Positions 1-7,884 are shown, counted from the stretch's first letter. The stretch is 64,000 nucleotides of DNA from UBA10649 sp963749905 (GCA_963749905.1 CAVVOF010000004.1:186001-250000), one strand, 5' to 3'. Translations and numbers: made by a program. Notes: generated from the sequence alone by a model not told the origin.

Positions 1-1
1 C

Positions 2-763
2 GGCTGGGTGACGGTCGCGGAACGACCCCTGGATCCTGCTGACTTCCCGGGTGCGCCAGAGGCGAACCTCGTACCGGGTTCCATGGTCTTCACCCCGACC
101 AGCGGGCCCGTGGATCTGCGTGATGCCTCGCAGTGGTGGACGTGGACGCCTGGGGCGAGCTGGCGGCATCCGGTCGGCCCGCACTCCGACCTCGATGGGC
201 TCGGTCGTCATCCGGTGGTCCATGTCGCGCTCGAGGATGCGGAGGCCTACAGCGCGTGGGCCGGGCGGCGGCTGCCGTCGGAGGCGGAATGGGAGTACGC
301 CGCCCGAGGCGGGCTCGAAGGAGCCGTTTTCACCTGGGGAGATGACGATCCGCAGGAGTACTCGCCCCTGGCCAACACGTGGCAGGGCCAGTTCCCGTGG
401 GAGAACAGTCTGACCGATGGCTGGTTGCGCACGTCCCCCGTGGGAGCGTTCCCCGCCAACGGCTTCGGACTGTTCGACATGGCCGGCAACGTGTGGGAGT
501 GGACCAGCGACTGGTTCGCGGATGCGGAGGCGAACCCGGGTCCGGCCTGCTGCACGCCCACCGACCCCAGGGGCGGCGACGAACAGGCGAGTTACGACCC
601 GGCGCAGCCGCAGTTCCGGATCCCGCGCAAGGTGGTCAAGGGTGGCTCGCACCTGTGCGCCCGCAACTACTGCTTCCGGTACCGTCCAGCCGCGCGTCAG
701 CCCCAGATGATCGACACCGGAATGAGCCACCTCGGCTTCCGCACTGTGCGGTCAGCGGACTGA
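2..763 (+). CDS. Formylglycine-generating enzyme, 3' part (5' end outside window)
   Basis: C-terminal ~254 codons of a SUMF1/FGE-sulfatase domain protein; the reading frame is open to the left edge, so the N-terminal part of the fold is missing. These enzymes oxidise a cysteine in type I sulfatases to the catalytic formylglycine. Visible family motifs are ERPLDPADFPGAP near the edge, HPVVHVALEDAEAYSAWAG, LPSEAEWEYAARGG, GLFDMAGNVWEWT and a C-terminal GFR. The two active-site (copper-binding) cysteines of the family are present as CARNYC (codons at 656 and 671), so the enzyme should be active. No sulfatase gene lies in the visible neighbourhood; it may be upstream of the window. Confidence 0.93.
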   Translation, partial: GWVTVAERPLDPADFPGAPEANLVPGSMVFTPTSGPVDLRDASQWWTWTPGASWRHPVGPHSDLDGLGRHPVVHVALEDAEAYSAWAGRRLPSEAEWEYAARGGLEGAVFTWGDDDPQEYSPLANTWQGQFPWENSLTDGWLRTSPVGAFPANGFGLFDMAGNVWEWTSDWFADAEANPGPACCTPTDPRGGDEQASYDPAQPQFRIPRKVVKGGSHLCARNYCFRYRPAARQPQMIDTGMSHLGFRTVRSAD

Positions 764-786
764 CGCGCGCGGTGAGACGACCGCCG

Positions 787-1668
787 TCAGGTCGGCGGCG
801 TCTCCAGGTCCGGCAGTTCGATGTCGCGGTGACCGGTCCGCTCGGCCGCCACCCCCGCGAGCACGACGCAGGCGATGCCCACGAACTGCGGCACCGCGGG
901 GATCTGGCTCAGCACGACCGCGCCGATCGCCAGGGCGAAGGCCGGCTCCAGCGCCATCAATGTGCCGAACGCGGCCTTGGTCAGCCGTCTGAGGGCGTAC
1001 AGCTCGAACGTCCACGGGATCAGCGGCAGCAGGATGGCCGCCCCCAGGCCGATCAACAGGACCTCGACCGTGAGCTGCCCCCACGCCTGCGGCAGGCCGA
1101 CGACCGCCGTCACAAGCGCGGCGACGGGCAGCGAGATGGCCAGGCCGTCGACTCCACTGAACCGGTCCCCCACGTGCTGGGTGACGACGATGTAGAGACC
1201 CCAGCCGACGGCGGCGATCGCTGAGTAGAAGATCCCCAGGGCGTCGGCGGTGCCCTGCCACGGCTCGGTGAGCAGCACGACGCCCAGCAGCGCCAGCAGC
1301 GGCCAGGCGAGCGCGCGACGACTCCGGCTGTTGATCGCCGCCACCGACAGCGGTCCGAGGAACTCGATGGCGACGACGGTGCCCAGGGGCAGCCGGTCGA
1401 TGGCGGCCAGGAAGCTGACGGTCATCACGCCCGAGATGACGCCGAGCAGCACGGGAGCGCGCAGTTCGCGCATGCTCCAACGCCAGTAGCGGGGGCGGGC
1501 GAGCAGGATGAAGCCCACCGCCCCGAACGTCAGACGCAGCCATGCGGTCCCAGCCACGCCGATGTCGTCGAACAGGCCGACCGAGATGGCCGCGCCCAGC
1601 TGCACCGAGAGCATCGCCACGACGGCGAGCGACCAGGCGGGCGGCCGATCGAGCAGCGACGTGGTCAC
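787..1668 (-). CDS. EamA/RhtA-type drug/metabolite exporter
   Basis: A 293-residue integral membrane protein with about ten hydrophobic segments arranged as two EamA repeats, the usual size for the DMT superfamily. The first half carries the motif LPLGTVVAIEFLGPLSVA, and the second half the related TKAAFGTLMALEPAFALAIGAVV, which resembles the threonine/homoserine exporter RhtA subgroup. Its substrate cannot be read from sequence; export of amino acids or small metabolites is an inference from the family. It converges on the formylglycine-generating enzyme gene (24 bp between the stops) and is divergent from the thioredoxin-like gene, with about 115 bp for promoters. Confidence 0.85.
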   Translation of the reverse strand: MTTSLLDRPPAWSLAVVAMLSVQLGAAISVGLFDDIGVAGTAWLRLTFGAVGFILLARPRYWRWSMRELRAPVLLGVISGVMTVSFLAAIDRLPLGTVVAIEFLGPLSVAAINSRSRRALAWPLLALLGVVLLTEPWQGTADALGIFYSAIAAVGWGLYIVVTQHVGDRFSGVDGLAISLPVAALVTAVVGLPQAWGQLTVEVLLIGLGAAILLPLIPWTFELYALRRLTKAAFGTLMALEPAFALAIGAVVLSQIPAVPQFVGIACVVLAGVAAERTGHRDIELPDLETPPT

Positions 1669-1783
1669 GGTGTCTCACCCTGCACCATGGGGCGGCGGGC
1701 CCGTGACGCGGCTCGGCTCCGGCCGCCAGTACCGTCACACCCATGACACTCCCGTCGTCGGTCGCCTCGTCCCGGCCCGCTCG

Positions 1784-2155
1784 ATGAAGGTCGAGCTGCA
1801 GTACTTCGACGACTGCCCGAACTGGCGGGTGGCCGACGAGCGCCTCACACACGCGCTGCGAGCGACCGGAAACGACGCGGTCGAGATCCGCTACGTCGAG
1901 GTGACCTCCCCGAGTCAGGCCGAAGAACTCGGCTTCGCGGGGAGCCCGACGATCCTGATCGACGGCATGGATCCCTTCGCCGATCACTCGCCCTCCGTCG
2001 GCTACGCCTGCCGGCTCTTTGCCACCCCGGATGGGCTGGCCGGCTCCCCCACTACGGAGCAGGTCATCGCGGCCTTGGCGCCGCCCGAGCACCGCCCACC
2101 CGAGCCCGAGTGGAAGAGCAGCCCGGAGTTCCGGGATGCCCTACCGGGCACGTGA
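1784..2155 (+). CDS. Thioredoxin-fold small protein
   Basis: A 123-residue cytoplasmic protein. It begins with a beta strand and the segment YFDDCPNW, then has GSPTILIDG in the position of the thioredoxin cis-proline region, which identifies a thioredoxin-like fold. Only one cysteine sits at the active-site turn (C-P-N-W instead of CxxC), so classical disulfide exchange is unlikely; a second cysteine occurs further on in GYACRLF. Homologues in actinobacteria are usually called thioredoxin family or alkylmercury-lyase-like proteins without proven function. ATG 1784 was chosen because homology begins there. Upstream in-frame codons cover the divergent promoter region. Confidence 0.75.
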   Translation: MKVELQYFDDCPNWRVADERLTHALRATGNDAVEIRYVEVTSPSQAEELGFAGSPTILIDGMDPFADHSPSVGYACRLFATPDGLAGSPTTEQVIAALAPPEHRPPEPEWKSSPEFRDALPGT

Positions 2156-2191
2156 GTGCGCCTACAGTCGGATCATGGTGGGACGGAGTCG

Positions 2192-2818
2192 ATGACGACA
2201 GCACCCGAAAAGCGCTCCACCGGCTTCGTGGACCTCTACTGGATCCCGCTCGGCGCCGGCGCGACGGTCCCGATCGTCCGCTGGAACGGGCTGCTCTACG
2301 AGTCCGTGACGGCACGGCTCACGGGCCGGCCGCCCTGCGACCTCTACCACGCGGGACTGGAGGTGACCGTCGATCAGGACCGCTATGTCATCGAGATGGC
2401 ACCCGCGTGGGACGCCGCCAGCGCGAGCGCACAGGTCGTGGCTGTCGGACCCGTGGGCGCGCGATGGCTCGGCCGCTCGCGCCTGTTCCGGTACCAGGTG
2501 CGGTGCTGGCGTGACGGCAGCATCCCCGACCTGTCGTACGCCGTCGACAGTCCACGACGGGTGACCAGCCACGCCGACGTCGCTCAGCGGCTGCTCGACC
2601 TCGCGCCTCGGTTCCCCACGGCCACCTGGGGCCGTGACGAGCTACGCGCGGGCGAGATGTGGAACTCGAACTCGCTGGTGGCCTGGCTGCTCGCGAGCAC
2701 CGGAGTGGAGACGGTGGCGATCGCACCCCCGCCGGGTGGCCGTGCGCCAGGGTGGCACGCGGGCCTTGCCGTGGCAGCCCGCACGGTCAGGAATGCGCCC
2801 CGAGTGACTTCTCCATGA
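2192..2818 (+). CDS. Conserved hypothetical protein (208 aa)
   Basis: I do not recognise a named family. The protein is soluble, without signal peptide or membrane segment, rich in tryptophan (WIPLGAG, VRWNGLLYE, RYQVRCWRDG, EMWNSNSLVAWLL) and ends in a basic proline-rich tail. The conserved-looking segment WNSNSLVAWLLASTG resembles a cysteine-peptidase-like or papain-fold helix but no catalytic set can be assigned. ATG 2192 is preferred over upstream codons because GGACGGAG lies seven to eight bases before it. It starts 36 bp after the thioredoxin-like gene and could be co-transcribed. Its 3' end overlaps the convergent acetyltransferase gene by 32 bp. Confidence 0.7.
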   Translation: MTTAPEKRSTGFVDLYWIPLGAGATVPIVRWNGLLYESVTARLTGRPPCDLYHAGLEVTVDQDRYVIEMAPAWDAASASAQVVAVGPVGARWLGRSRLFRYQVRCWRDGSIPDLSYAVDSPRRVTSHADVAQRLLDLAPRFPTATWGRDELRAGEMWNSNSLVAWLLASTGVETVAIAPPPGGRAPGWHAGLAVAARTVRNAPRVTSP

Positions 2819-3308
2819 AACGCAGGTGCACGAGGAGTTCCGCTGGGTAGTCGTGGAACGGCGGGCACTCGCGGAAGCCCATTGACTCGTACATCTCGAT
2901 TGCCTCCACGTTCGCGCTGCCGGTGTCCAGCCGCATCACCTGATAGCCCCCGGCAACCGCGGCGTCCAGTAGTGCCTCGCACAGTCGGCGCCCTGTGCCC
3001 AGCCCGTGGAATCGGTCCGGCACGAACAGCCGCTTCATCTCGCAGACCCCGCCGCCCAGGTCCCGGTAGGCGACCCCGCCGACAACGACCCCGTCACGTC
3101 GCGCCAGCAGGACCGAGCCGACGGGCGGGCCGTACTTGACCCGCAGCGAGCCGAGCTCGACGTCCAGCGCCTGATGTCCGCCGACCGAGTCGATGAAGCC
3201 GGGGACGTGGGCGTATCGAGCGTGGAGCCACTCCCAGTACTCGCGGATCAGCTGACCGAAAGCCGCGTAGTCGTCGTCGGTCTCGGCCACCGCGATGCCA
3301 TCTGCCAT
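2787..3308 (-). CDS. GNAT family N-acetyltransferase
   Basis: A 173-residue single-domain GNAT. It has the acetyl-CoA-binding region CEMKRLFVPDRFHGLGTGRR (motif A, R/Q-x-x-G-x-G as FHGLGTGRRL), followed by the strand-helix MRLDTGSANVEAIEMYESMGF typical of motif B. Substrate unknown; amines or amino acids are usual. ATG at 3308 begins the family homology. An upstream extension of the same frame runs into the oppositely oriented secreted-protein gene and is not credible. It is divergent from that gene (57 bp between starts). Confidence 0.85.
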   Translation of the reverse strand: MADGIAVAETDDDYAAFGQLIREYWEWLHARYAHVPGFIDSVGGHQALDVELGSLRVKYGPPVGSVLLARRDGVVVGGVAYRDLGGGVCEMKRLFVPDRFHGLGTGRRLCEALLDAAVAGGYQVMRLDTGSANVEAIEMYESMGFRECPPFHDYPAELLVHLRFMEKSLGAHS

Positions 3309-3365
3309 GAGCACATCGTGCTGCACGGCGGGCAACAGCGGCCCACCGCCTGCGACTATGACCCC

Positions 3366-4052
3366 ATGCTCCTGACAAAGTCGAAGTTCGTCGTTGGCGT
3401 CGTAGGCGCCGTGCTGGGCGTGGTGGTGATGGGCTCTCCTGCCCTCGCGGGTGATGTGTCCAGTGCGGGGTTCCTGATGACGGCTGAGGACTTTCGCGGA
3501 CAGTACGGGTCCGTCCGTGACAGCTTCACGAACGATCTGGGGCGCGTCCTGCCGTCGTCCTGCAGCTCGCCGTCGACCGGATCGACGCCGTCCGGCCGCG
3601 AGACGGTGTCGGCGCCCTACCGCGAGGTGGAGTTCTCCGACGGGCTGACTGTCCAGAACACCGTGTACGTGTACCGGTCCCCAGCGGCAGCACGTGCGTC
3701 GTTCGCACTCCTCGAGGCCCGCACGCTCGCGACCTGCCAGGGCGAGTTCTACACCCCGTTCGGCGACGACGAGGCAGTCGTCCCGCAGGTGGTAGCGGCC
3801 GGCGCGCGTCGGCTTTCGCCCGTCGGGACCCATCCGACGTTCTCGTACGGCCAGAGCCTCATCCTGCTGGAGCCAGCGAGCGCCCCTCCCGGCTATGCGG
3901 ATCTGTTCTCGTACGGCGTCTTCTCGCTCGTCGACAACGCGATCGTCCAGGTGAGCGCATTCTCCGATGCACCGCTCGCACCCACGGTCCGATCCGACGT
4001 CCGGCGCGTCAGCGAGGCCGTGTCCACGCGCTTCGCCGCTGCGGCCGGTTAG
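3366..4052 (+). CDS. Secreted protein with signal peptide, unknown function
   Basis: A 228-residue exported protein. Residues 1-29 form a Sec signal peptide (basic LLTKSK start, hydrophobic core, likely cleavage after SPALA). The mature part resembles small sensor/PknH-like or lipoprotein-type actinobacterial domains: alternating strands, two cysteines (SSCSS and TCQGE) that may form a disulfide, and a central YVYRSPAAARASFALLEAR helix common in such proteins. No catalytic motif. Function not assigned. The stop is 14 bp from the stop of the convergent membrane-protein gene. Confidence 0.75.
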   Translation: MLLTKSKFVVGVVGAVLGVVVMGSPALAGDVSSAGFLMTAEDFRGQYGSVRDSFTNDLGRVLPSSCSSPSTGSTPSGRETVSAPYREVEFSDGLTVQNTVYVYRSPAAARASFALLEARTLATCQGEFYTPFGDDEAVVPQVVAAGARRLSPVGTHPTFSYGQSLILLEPASAPPGYADLFSYGVFSLVDNAIVQVSAFSDAPLAPTVRSDVRRVSEAVSTRFAAAAG

Positions 4053-4066
4053 TCAAGCGCCAGCAG

Positions 4067-4600
4067 TCAGTCGAATCCGCCGACGAGGTTCTGGGCCACG
4101 ATGGCGACGACGACCGCCAGCAGGACGGCACCCAGGCACCAAAGCGTGAACCGGCGGCGGGACTGCGTCACCTGATAGCCCGCCAACACCGCCCCCGCCG
4201 CGGCGAACTGACTGACCTGGACAGCGACCGCAGCGAGGACGAACGGTCCCGTTACGTTCACGGCCGTCCACAGCGAGACCACTCCCAGGGCGGCCGTCAC
4301 CCCACCGGCGAAGGCCCCGAGGACCGCGCCCGTCGCCATTCCGCGAGCTGGTAGTCGATCCAGCAGCCAGGCCAGCGCAGCAACCCCGGCGAGCAGCGCG
4401 ACGTACGCGACCGGGATTCTTCGGACCAGCTCCTGGTCCGTCAACAGGGTCGGTTCACGATCCTGTTCGAACAGCGGCGAGAAGGCACCGGCGTTGAACA
4501 GCAGGTCCACGCCGACGGTGACCAGCCACGCCACCACCACCGGGGCGAGGGCGAAGGCGCGCCCCCGACGGGTCGCTGCCTCTCGCGATGTCTCGGACAC
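4067..4600 (-). CDS. Small integral membrane protein (177 aa)
   Basis: A polytopic membrane protein with a short basic N-terminus and about four to five hydrophobic segments (ALAPVVVAWLVTVGVDLLF, PVAYVALLAGVAALAWLL, a glycine-rich pair in the middle, and LWCLGAVLLAVVVAIVAQNL at the end). It resembles uncharacterised actinobacterial DUF6069-like membrane proteins, but I am not sure of the family. Start is GTG. No neighbour suggests a role. Confidence 0.68.
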   Translation of the reverse strand: MSETSREAATRRGRAFALAPVVVAWLVTVGVDLLFNAGAFSPLFEQDREPTLLTDQELVRRIPVAYVALLAGVAALAWLLDRLPARGMATGAVLGAFAGGVTAALGVVSLWTAVNVTGPFVLAAVAVQVSQFAAAGAVLAGYQVTQSRRRFTLWCLGAVLLAVVVAIVAQNLVGGFD

Positions 4601-4633
4601 GTTCGCCCCTGTGCCGACGCGGCTCGACGGCGC

Positions 4634-5278
4634 CTAGCGACGCGTGAACGTGACGTGGATGTTGCCGCCTGGGGCGCTCACGGCCTCGAGATCAAACCGT
4701 TCCTCCAGACCCTCGAGTCCGTCCCACAAGCGCACTCCCCGCCCCAGCACTATGGGAGCGATCACGATGTGCATGTGATCGATCAGATCGGCGTCCAGGA
4801 ACTGGCGAACGGTGGATGGCCCCCCGCCGATGCGCACGTCGAGGTCGCCGGCCGCCTGCTGAGCGAGCCTCAGCGCCTCGACCGGGGTGGCGTCGATGAA
4901 GTGGAACGTCGTGCCGCCCTCCATATGGAGTGTCGGCCTCGGATGGTGCGTCAGCACGAAGACCGGGGTATGGAAGACGGGATCGTCACCCCACCAGCCC
5001 TTCCAGTCCTCGTCGACCCATGGGCCGCGTTGCGGTCCGAACTTGTTGCGGCCCATGATCTCGGCCCCGATGCCAGTCCCCCAGTTGCTGGCGAACGCCT
5101 CATCGACGCCGAAATTACCGCCGGACTCACCATGGATGGCGCGGAACGTGCGAGTGCCCAGGAACCCCTCGAGGAGCCTGCTTCCGGCATGACCGAAGGG
5201 CTGCTCCAGCGACTGACCCTCGCCTGTGCCGAACCCATCGAGCGATACTCCGAAGTTGTGAACGCGAACAAGCGGCAT
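4634..5278 (-). CDS. Dihydrofolate reductase/RibD C-terminal family protein
   Basis: A 214-residue protein with the RibD C-terminal (DHFR-like) fold: N-terminal VHNFGVSLDGFGTG, the nucleotide-contacting GAEIMGRNKFG, FVLTHHPRP, and the C-terminal glycine-rich cofactor motif DVRIGGGPSTVRQFLDADLIDHMHIVIAPIVLG. Such stand-alone proteins are NAD(P)H-dependent reductases of unknown substrate; they are not the trimethoprim-target DHFR. There is no riboflavin gene nearby. The start codon ATG 5278 begins the conserved strand. Confidence 0.86.
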   Translation of the reverse strand: MPLVRVHNFGVSLDGFGTGEGQSLEQPFGHAGSRLLEGFLGTRTFRAIHGESGGNFGVDEAFASNWGTGIGAEIMGRNKFGPQRGPWVDEDWKGWWGDDPVFHTPVFVLTHHPRPTLHMEGGTTFHFIDATPVEALRLAQQAAGDLDVRIGGGPSTVRQFLDADLIDHMHIVIAPIVLGRGVRLWDGLEGLEERFDLEAVSAPGGNIHVTFTRR

Positions 5279-5421
5279 ACGGGCTCCTCGACAACTGGCA
5301 CGGCACGTGGTCCCCGTCCAAGGGCGTTCAGCCTAGCCGTGGATCGGCGCGCTGGTGGGCCGCCGGCCGCCGGGTCCCTGATGAGGCAGGGCCAGTCGTC
5401 GCTCTTCCATGGCTCATCAGA

Positions 5422-5710
5422 TCAGGCGATCCGCTGCGGCACCTGCACGCTCGCCCGGACCTCGTCGAGGATCGCCGCGGGCACACCGTCCCTCGCCGCC
5501 TCGTCGAACACACTGTGGCCGTGCCGGGCCGCGCTGCGGGCGATCAGCGCGATGCTCACGGTGTAACCGTTCGACTTCTCGGCCTACACGTTTCCGTGGG
5601 ATGTGCTGACCACGTTCGTCCTGTGGATCGCGCTGATCGGCATCGGCATCTCGATCATCGTCAATCTGCTCGAGGCGTTCGCGGGCCCGCGACAGCGAGC
5701 ACCCGGCTGA
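5422..5710. pseudogene. Two gene remnants facing each other
   Basis: On the minus strand 5583-5422 is an open 53-residue tail ending EAARDGVPAAILDEVRAS...PQRIA and a stop; it reads like the C-terminus of a soluble protein but is cut by an in-frame TAG at 5584-5586. On the plus strand 5567-5710 is an open 47-residue tail that starts PFDFSAYTFPWDVLTTFVLW and ends in one transmembrane helix; it is cut by TAA at 5564-5566. Neither has a proper start with a ribosome site. I infer decayed ends of two lost genes; a 35-residue single-pass peptide from GTG 5603 is the alternative. Confidence 0.4.
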
Positions 5711-5735
5711 GCGCTCGCGTCGCCGGCAGGCGGCC

Positions 5736-6023
5736 CTACATAGGCATGGCCTCGTAGACCCACATGTCCATGGGGCAGCCGGCCAGCAGTGCGACCGCCT
5801 CGTCCATCGACTCCGCCTCGAGGATGGAGTACCCGATGGCTGGCGCGTCGTCACTTCGCAACTCGCTGACGTCGCCTTGCTTGCTGACGTCGTGCCCGTT
5901 GAACAGTGGGTTGCCCGAGTCGATGACGTGGCCCTGGAGTGATGCCCACCACGCCTGATGCGCTTGCTGCGCCTCCGGAGACTGGTCAACGTCGCCATGT
6001 GCGAGCAGTAGGTACTTGTTCAT
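5736..6023 (-). CDS. YCII-related domain protein
   Basis: A 95-residue protein of the YCII/YciI ferredoxin-like superfamily, opening with MNKYLLLAHGD and carrying the paired segments HQAWWASLQGHVIDSG and ILEAESMDEAVALLAGCPM that are usual for actinobacterial YCII proteins. Role in such families is unclear; some act in degradation of aromatic compounds. ATG 6023 is chosen because AAGGAG ends five bases before it; the GTG six bases upstream would have no spacing. Its ribosome site lies within the end of the ArsR gene, so the two genes are translationally coupled. Confidence 0.83.
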   Translation of the reverse strand: MNKYLLLAHGDVDQSPEAQQAHQAWWASLQGHVIDSGNPLFNGHDVSKQGDVSELRSDDAPAIGYSILEAESMDEAVALLAGCPMDMWVYEAMPM

Positions 6024-6025
6024 GG

Positions 6026-6364
6026 TCACTCCTTGGGTTGCCGTGCGCTGTTGTCGAAATGGTCTGCGTAGTTGTCGAGCGCCTCGCTGTCAGAGCCCCA
6101 GTAGGGGTGGAACTCGCCCACCCATGCCTGCAACTGGAGTAGGGGTGCCCGACGCAGGGCGACCACCGTGGTCCGACCCGACTTCTGACGTCGGATCATG
6201 GCGGCCTCCTCGAGGGCCTGGAGGTGCTTGTGGATGGCGGGAAGGGACAGGCCGCGGTGCGCAGCCAATTCGCTGATCGAGCGAGGACGAAGGGCCAGTT
6301 CGTGGATGATCTGGCGGCGATGGTCGTTGGCAAGGGCATGGAACACCGCGTTCAACTCGTCCAT
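6026..6364 (-). CDS. ArsR-family transcriptional regulator
   Basis: A 112-residue winged helix-turn-helix protein. ALANDHRRQIIHELALRPRSISELAAHRGLSLPAIHKHLQALEEAAMIRRQKSGRTTVVAL contains helix 2, the recognition helix SLPAIHKHLQAL and the wing. It has no metal-binding cysteine pair, so it belongs to the non-metal ArsR group often paired with YCII or SRPBCC proteins. It is first in a two-gene unit with the YCII gene. A perfect inverted repeat lies nine bases before the start codon, so negative autoregulation is likely. Confidence 0.88.
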   Translation of the reverse strand: MDELNAVFHALANDHRRQIIHELALRPRSISELAAHRGLSLPAIHKHLQALEEAAMIRRQKSGRTTVVALRRAPLLQLQAWVGEFHPYWGSDSEALDNYADHFDNSARQPKE

Positions 6365-6372
6365 CGCACTCC

Positions 6373-6400
6373 CGATACTTAACCATTTGGTTAAGTATCG
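6373..6400. promoter_or_regulatory. 28-bp perfect palindrome, probable ArsR operator
   Basis: Two 12-bp arms, CGATACTTAACC and its exact complement, flank ATTT. The core TTAACCATTTGGTTAA matches the form of operators bound by non-metal ArsR regulators. It sits 9-36 bp upstream of the ArsR start on the minus strand, where the promoter must be, and is AT-rich in otherwise GC-rich DNA. Confidence 0.82.
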
Positions 6401-6741
6401 GCTCGGGCTGCCGATGCGTCAAGGGGCAACAGCCGTCGACCCCCAATCGGGTCGGCCGAAGCGACCTGCCCTCGGTCAGTCAAGCCGGCGAATTCGGCCA
6501 TCCTCGCCATGCTGGGCCCGATGCGGCGAGCGAGGCGCGCGCTCACATCCGGTCGTGAACCGCGGCCTATTGCAGTCGAGCCACCTACCACGAGCAGCCG
6601 TTGAACCGTGTCGACACCCTTGCCTTCGTGGATAGGCGTTGCTGCTCCGTGGCACGCGAAGGTGCACGCTCAAATGACAAGGCGCAAACCCCGTGGATAC
6701 CAGGGGGTTTCGCCGTAACGGGAGCAGGAACCGTCGCTTCG
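6401..6741. other. Intergenic stretch without a recognisable gene
   Basis: No credible coding frame on either strand. A small hairpin is present at 6681-6714 (arms GGCGCAAACCCC and GGGGTTTCGCC with one bulged base), possibly a terminator. The stretch leads into the first copy of the structured repeat. Confidence 0.4.
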
Positions 6742-6950
6742 CTCCTCCCCAATCCTGACGCCTCAGCCGGGAAATGACGAAGGGACCGACCCATCGGGCC
6801 GGTCCCTTCGTCATTGGTAGCGGGGGGAAGCTGGGGATGCACGATCACCGGGTTGCGTGCCCCGCGAGTTACCCTCACAAACGGCCACTTCTGCACCCCC
6901 TTCTGCACCCCCACTGGGGGCGCAAACATGCGCCCCCCTCGCACACTTTC
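6742..6950. repeat. Structured repeat, copy 1 (behind vapC)
   Basis: About 209 bp, roughly 80% identical to 7885-8092. Parts, read on the plus strand: CTCCTCCCC leader; a 16-bp-arm hairpin (6773-6788 with 6800-6815); then GGTAGCGGGGG at 6816, identical to the 3' end of the initiator tRNA gene (complement of CCCCCGCTACC); then a segment able to form two more stems. One of them, GGGGGCGC/GCGCCCCC, covaries with the other copy. It touches the vapC stop codon, so on the minus strand it is the 3' region of the toxin-antitoxin transcript. Confidence 0.75.
6773..6815 (-). terminator. Hairpin, probable terminator of the Phd/VapC operon
   Basis: Arms AATGACGAAGGGACCG and its exact complement around an 11-base loop that holds a small CCC/GGG stem. 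No T-run follows, which is common in high-GC actinobacteria. Position 130 bp behind vapC suits a terminator; it is also part of the repeated element. Confidence 0.55.
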
Positions 6951-7329
6951 ACGCCTCGATGATCTCGAGGAGGCCGTTGAGGTGTTCTACGTCGCGGACG
7001 TTCGCGGTGACGAGCCGGGCACCATGCGCATGCGCGGTCGCCGCGATCATCAGATCAAGGCTGCGGGCCGTGGCCTTGCGCCCTGCTCGATGGGTCGCGG
7101 CAGCCAACTCCCCATAGCTCGCAGCCACGGCAGCATCCACCGGCAGCGGCTCGAAACCACGAAGGATCGCGCTGAGCCTGGCCAGACGATGCGCTCGACG
7201 TTCGTCGCCTGTGGCGACGAGCACGCCGAACTGGAGTTCGGCGATGGACACAACACTGATCGCGATATCCCCATCAACCGGGACGGGAGCCTCAGCAATC
7301 AGGATGCTCGTGTCGAGCACGGACAGCAT
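6949..7329 (-). CDS. vapC: VapC-family PIN-domain toxin
   Basis: A 126-residue PIN-domain ribonuclease. The acidic active-site set is visible: Asp in LSVLDTSILIAEA near the N-terminus, Glu in SIAELQFGVL, and Asp in ARSLDLMIAATAHAHGARLVTAN followed by VRD. Such toxins cleave tRNA or rRNA when freed from the antitoxin. The ATG at 7329 shares one base with the antitoxin stop (TGATG), so the pair is translationally coupled; a TTG three bases earlier is the alternative start. Confidence 0.9.
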   Translation of the reverse strand: MLSVLDTSILIAEAPVPVDGDIAISVVSIAELQFGVLVATGDERRAHRLARLSAILRGFEPLPVDAAVAASYGELAAATHRAGRKATARSLDLMIAATAHAHGARLVTANVRDVEHLNGLLEIIEA

Positions 7330-7577
7330 CAACGCGCCCAGGGGTCGTCAATGCCGGACGCGCCGAACTCGCGACGTTCCGCATCCCAATCGGAATCCGT
7401 CGGGCTATCGAACACCTGACGGATCCGCTCCCACGTCGTCCAGCGCTCCGCACTAATCGGCACGATCTGCGCCACCGGGCGACCCGCCACGGTCACCGTC
7501 GCCGACTCCCCCGCCTCCACGCCACGCAGGATCTCGCTCGCATTCTGACGAAGTTCCCGAACGCCCACAGTGCTCAT
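7329..7577 (-). CDS. Phd/YefM-type antitoxin
   Basis: An 82-residue antitoxin. The N-terminal DNA-binding region STVGVRELRQNASEILRGVEAGESATVTVAGRPVAQIVP is the classic Phd/YefM fold; the C-terminal part (residues 45-82), acidic and aromatic (WTTWERIRQVFDSPTDSDWDAER), would wrap the toxin. It precedes vapC and overlaps it by one base. ATG 7577 was chosen: homology starts there and an AT-rich segment with GTGCTACTTGTGCTACTGT (minus strand, direct GTGCTACT repeats) lies just upstream as a likely operator and promoter. Confidence 0.88.
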   Translation of the reverse strand: MSTVGVRELRQNASEILRGVEAGESATVTVAGRPVAQIVPISAERWTTWERIRQVFDSPTDSDWDAERREFGASGIDDPWAR

Positions 7578-7650
7578 GCACAGCACAGTAGCACAAGTGC
7601 TACGCGCTGTGGCGCCCGTCACCGGCAACGATCCCCTTCACCTGAGGTGA

Positions 7651-7878
7651 CATCCGTTCGCTCACGTCCGGTTCCGCTCGTGGAACGCGAAGGCTTTCGC
7701 TGGGTTCCGCTTCCCACCCGAGGTGATGCCGCTCGCGGTCCATTGGTTCGTCGACAAGACGTACGTCAAAGGCAACGGCGTATGGCGGTACGTGTACCGG
7801 GCAGCAGACCAGCGCGACCAGGTCATCGACGGGTTGGTATCGCGTCGTAGGGATACGGGGGCCGTCGGGCCGGCTTCG
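7651..7878 (+). pseudogene. IS6-family transposase remnant with internal deletion
   Basis: The plus frame reads FAGFRFPPEVMPLAV and then directly HWFVDKTYVKGNGVWRYVYR...DQVIDGLVSRRRDTGA. The first part is the start of an IS6-type transposase, the second the catalytic-core segment (WFVDETYVKV...WRYVYRAVD in intact members). About 60-70 residues between them are missing, and the frame runs out after the RRRD segment. No terminal inverted repeats are recognisable. A stop (TGA 7648-7650) precedes it. Inactive fossil of an insertion sequence, inside the toxin-antitoxin island. Confidence 0.72.
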
Positions 7879-7884
7879 GCGACC

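Noticed and set aside
6585..6944. Possible protein encoded on the minus strand of repeat copy 1 (GVQKGVQKWPFV...)
   Set aside because: The corresponding frame in copy 2 is interrupted, the conserved feature is base pairing rather than protein, and no start with ribosome site is present.
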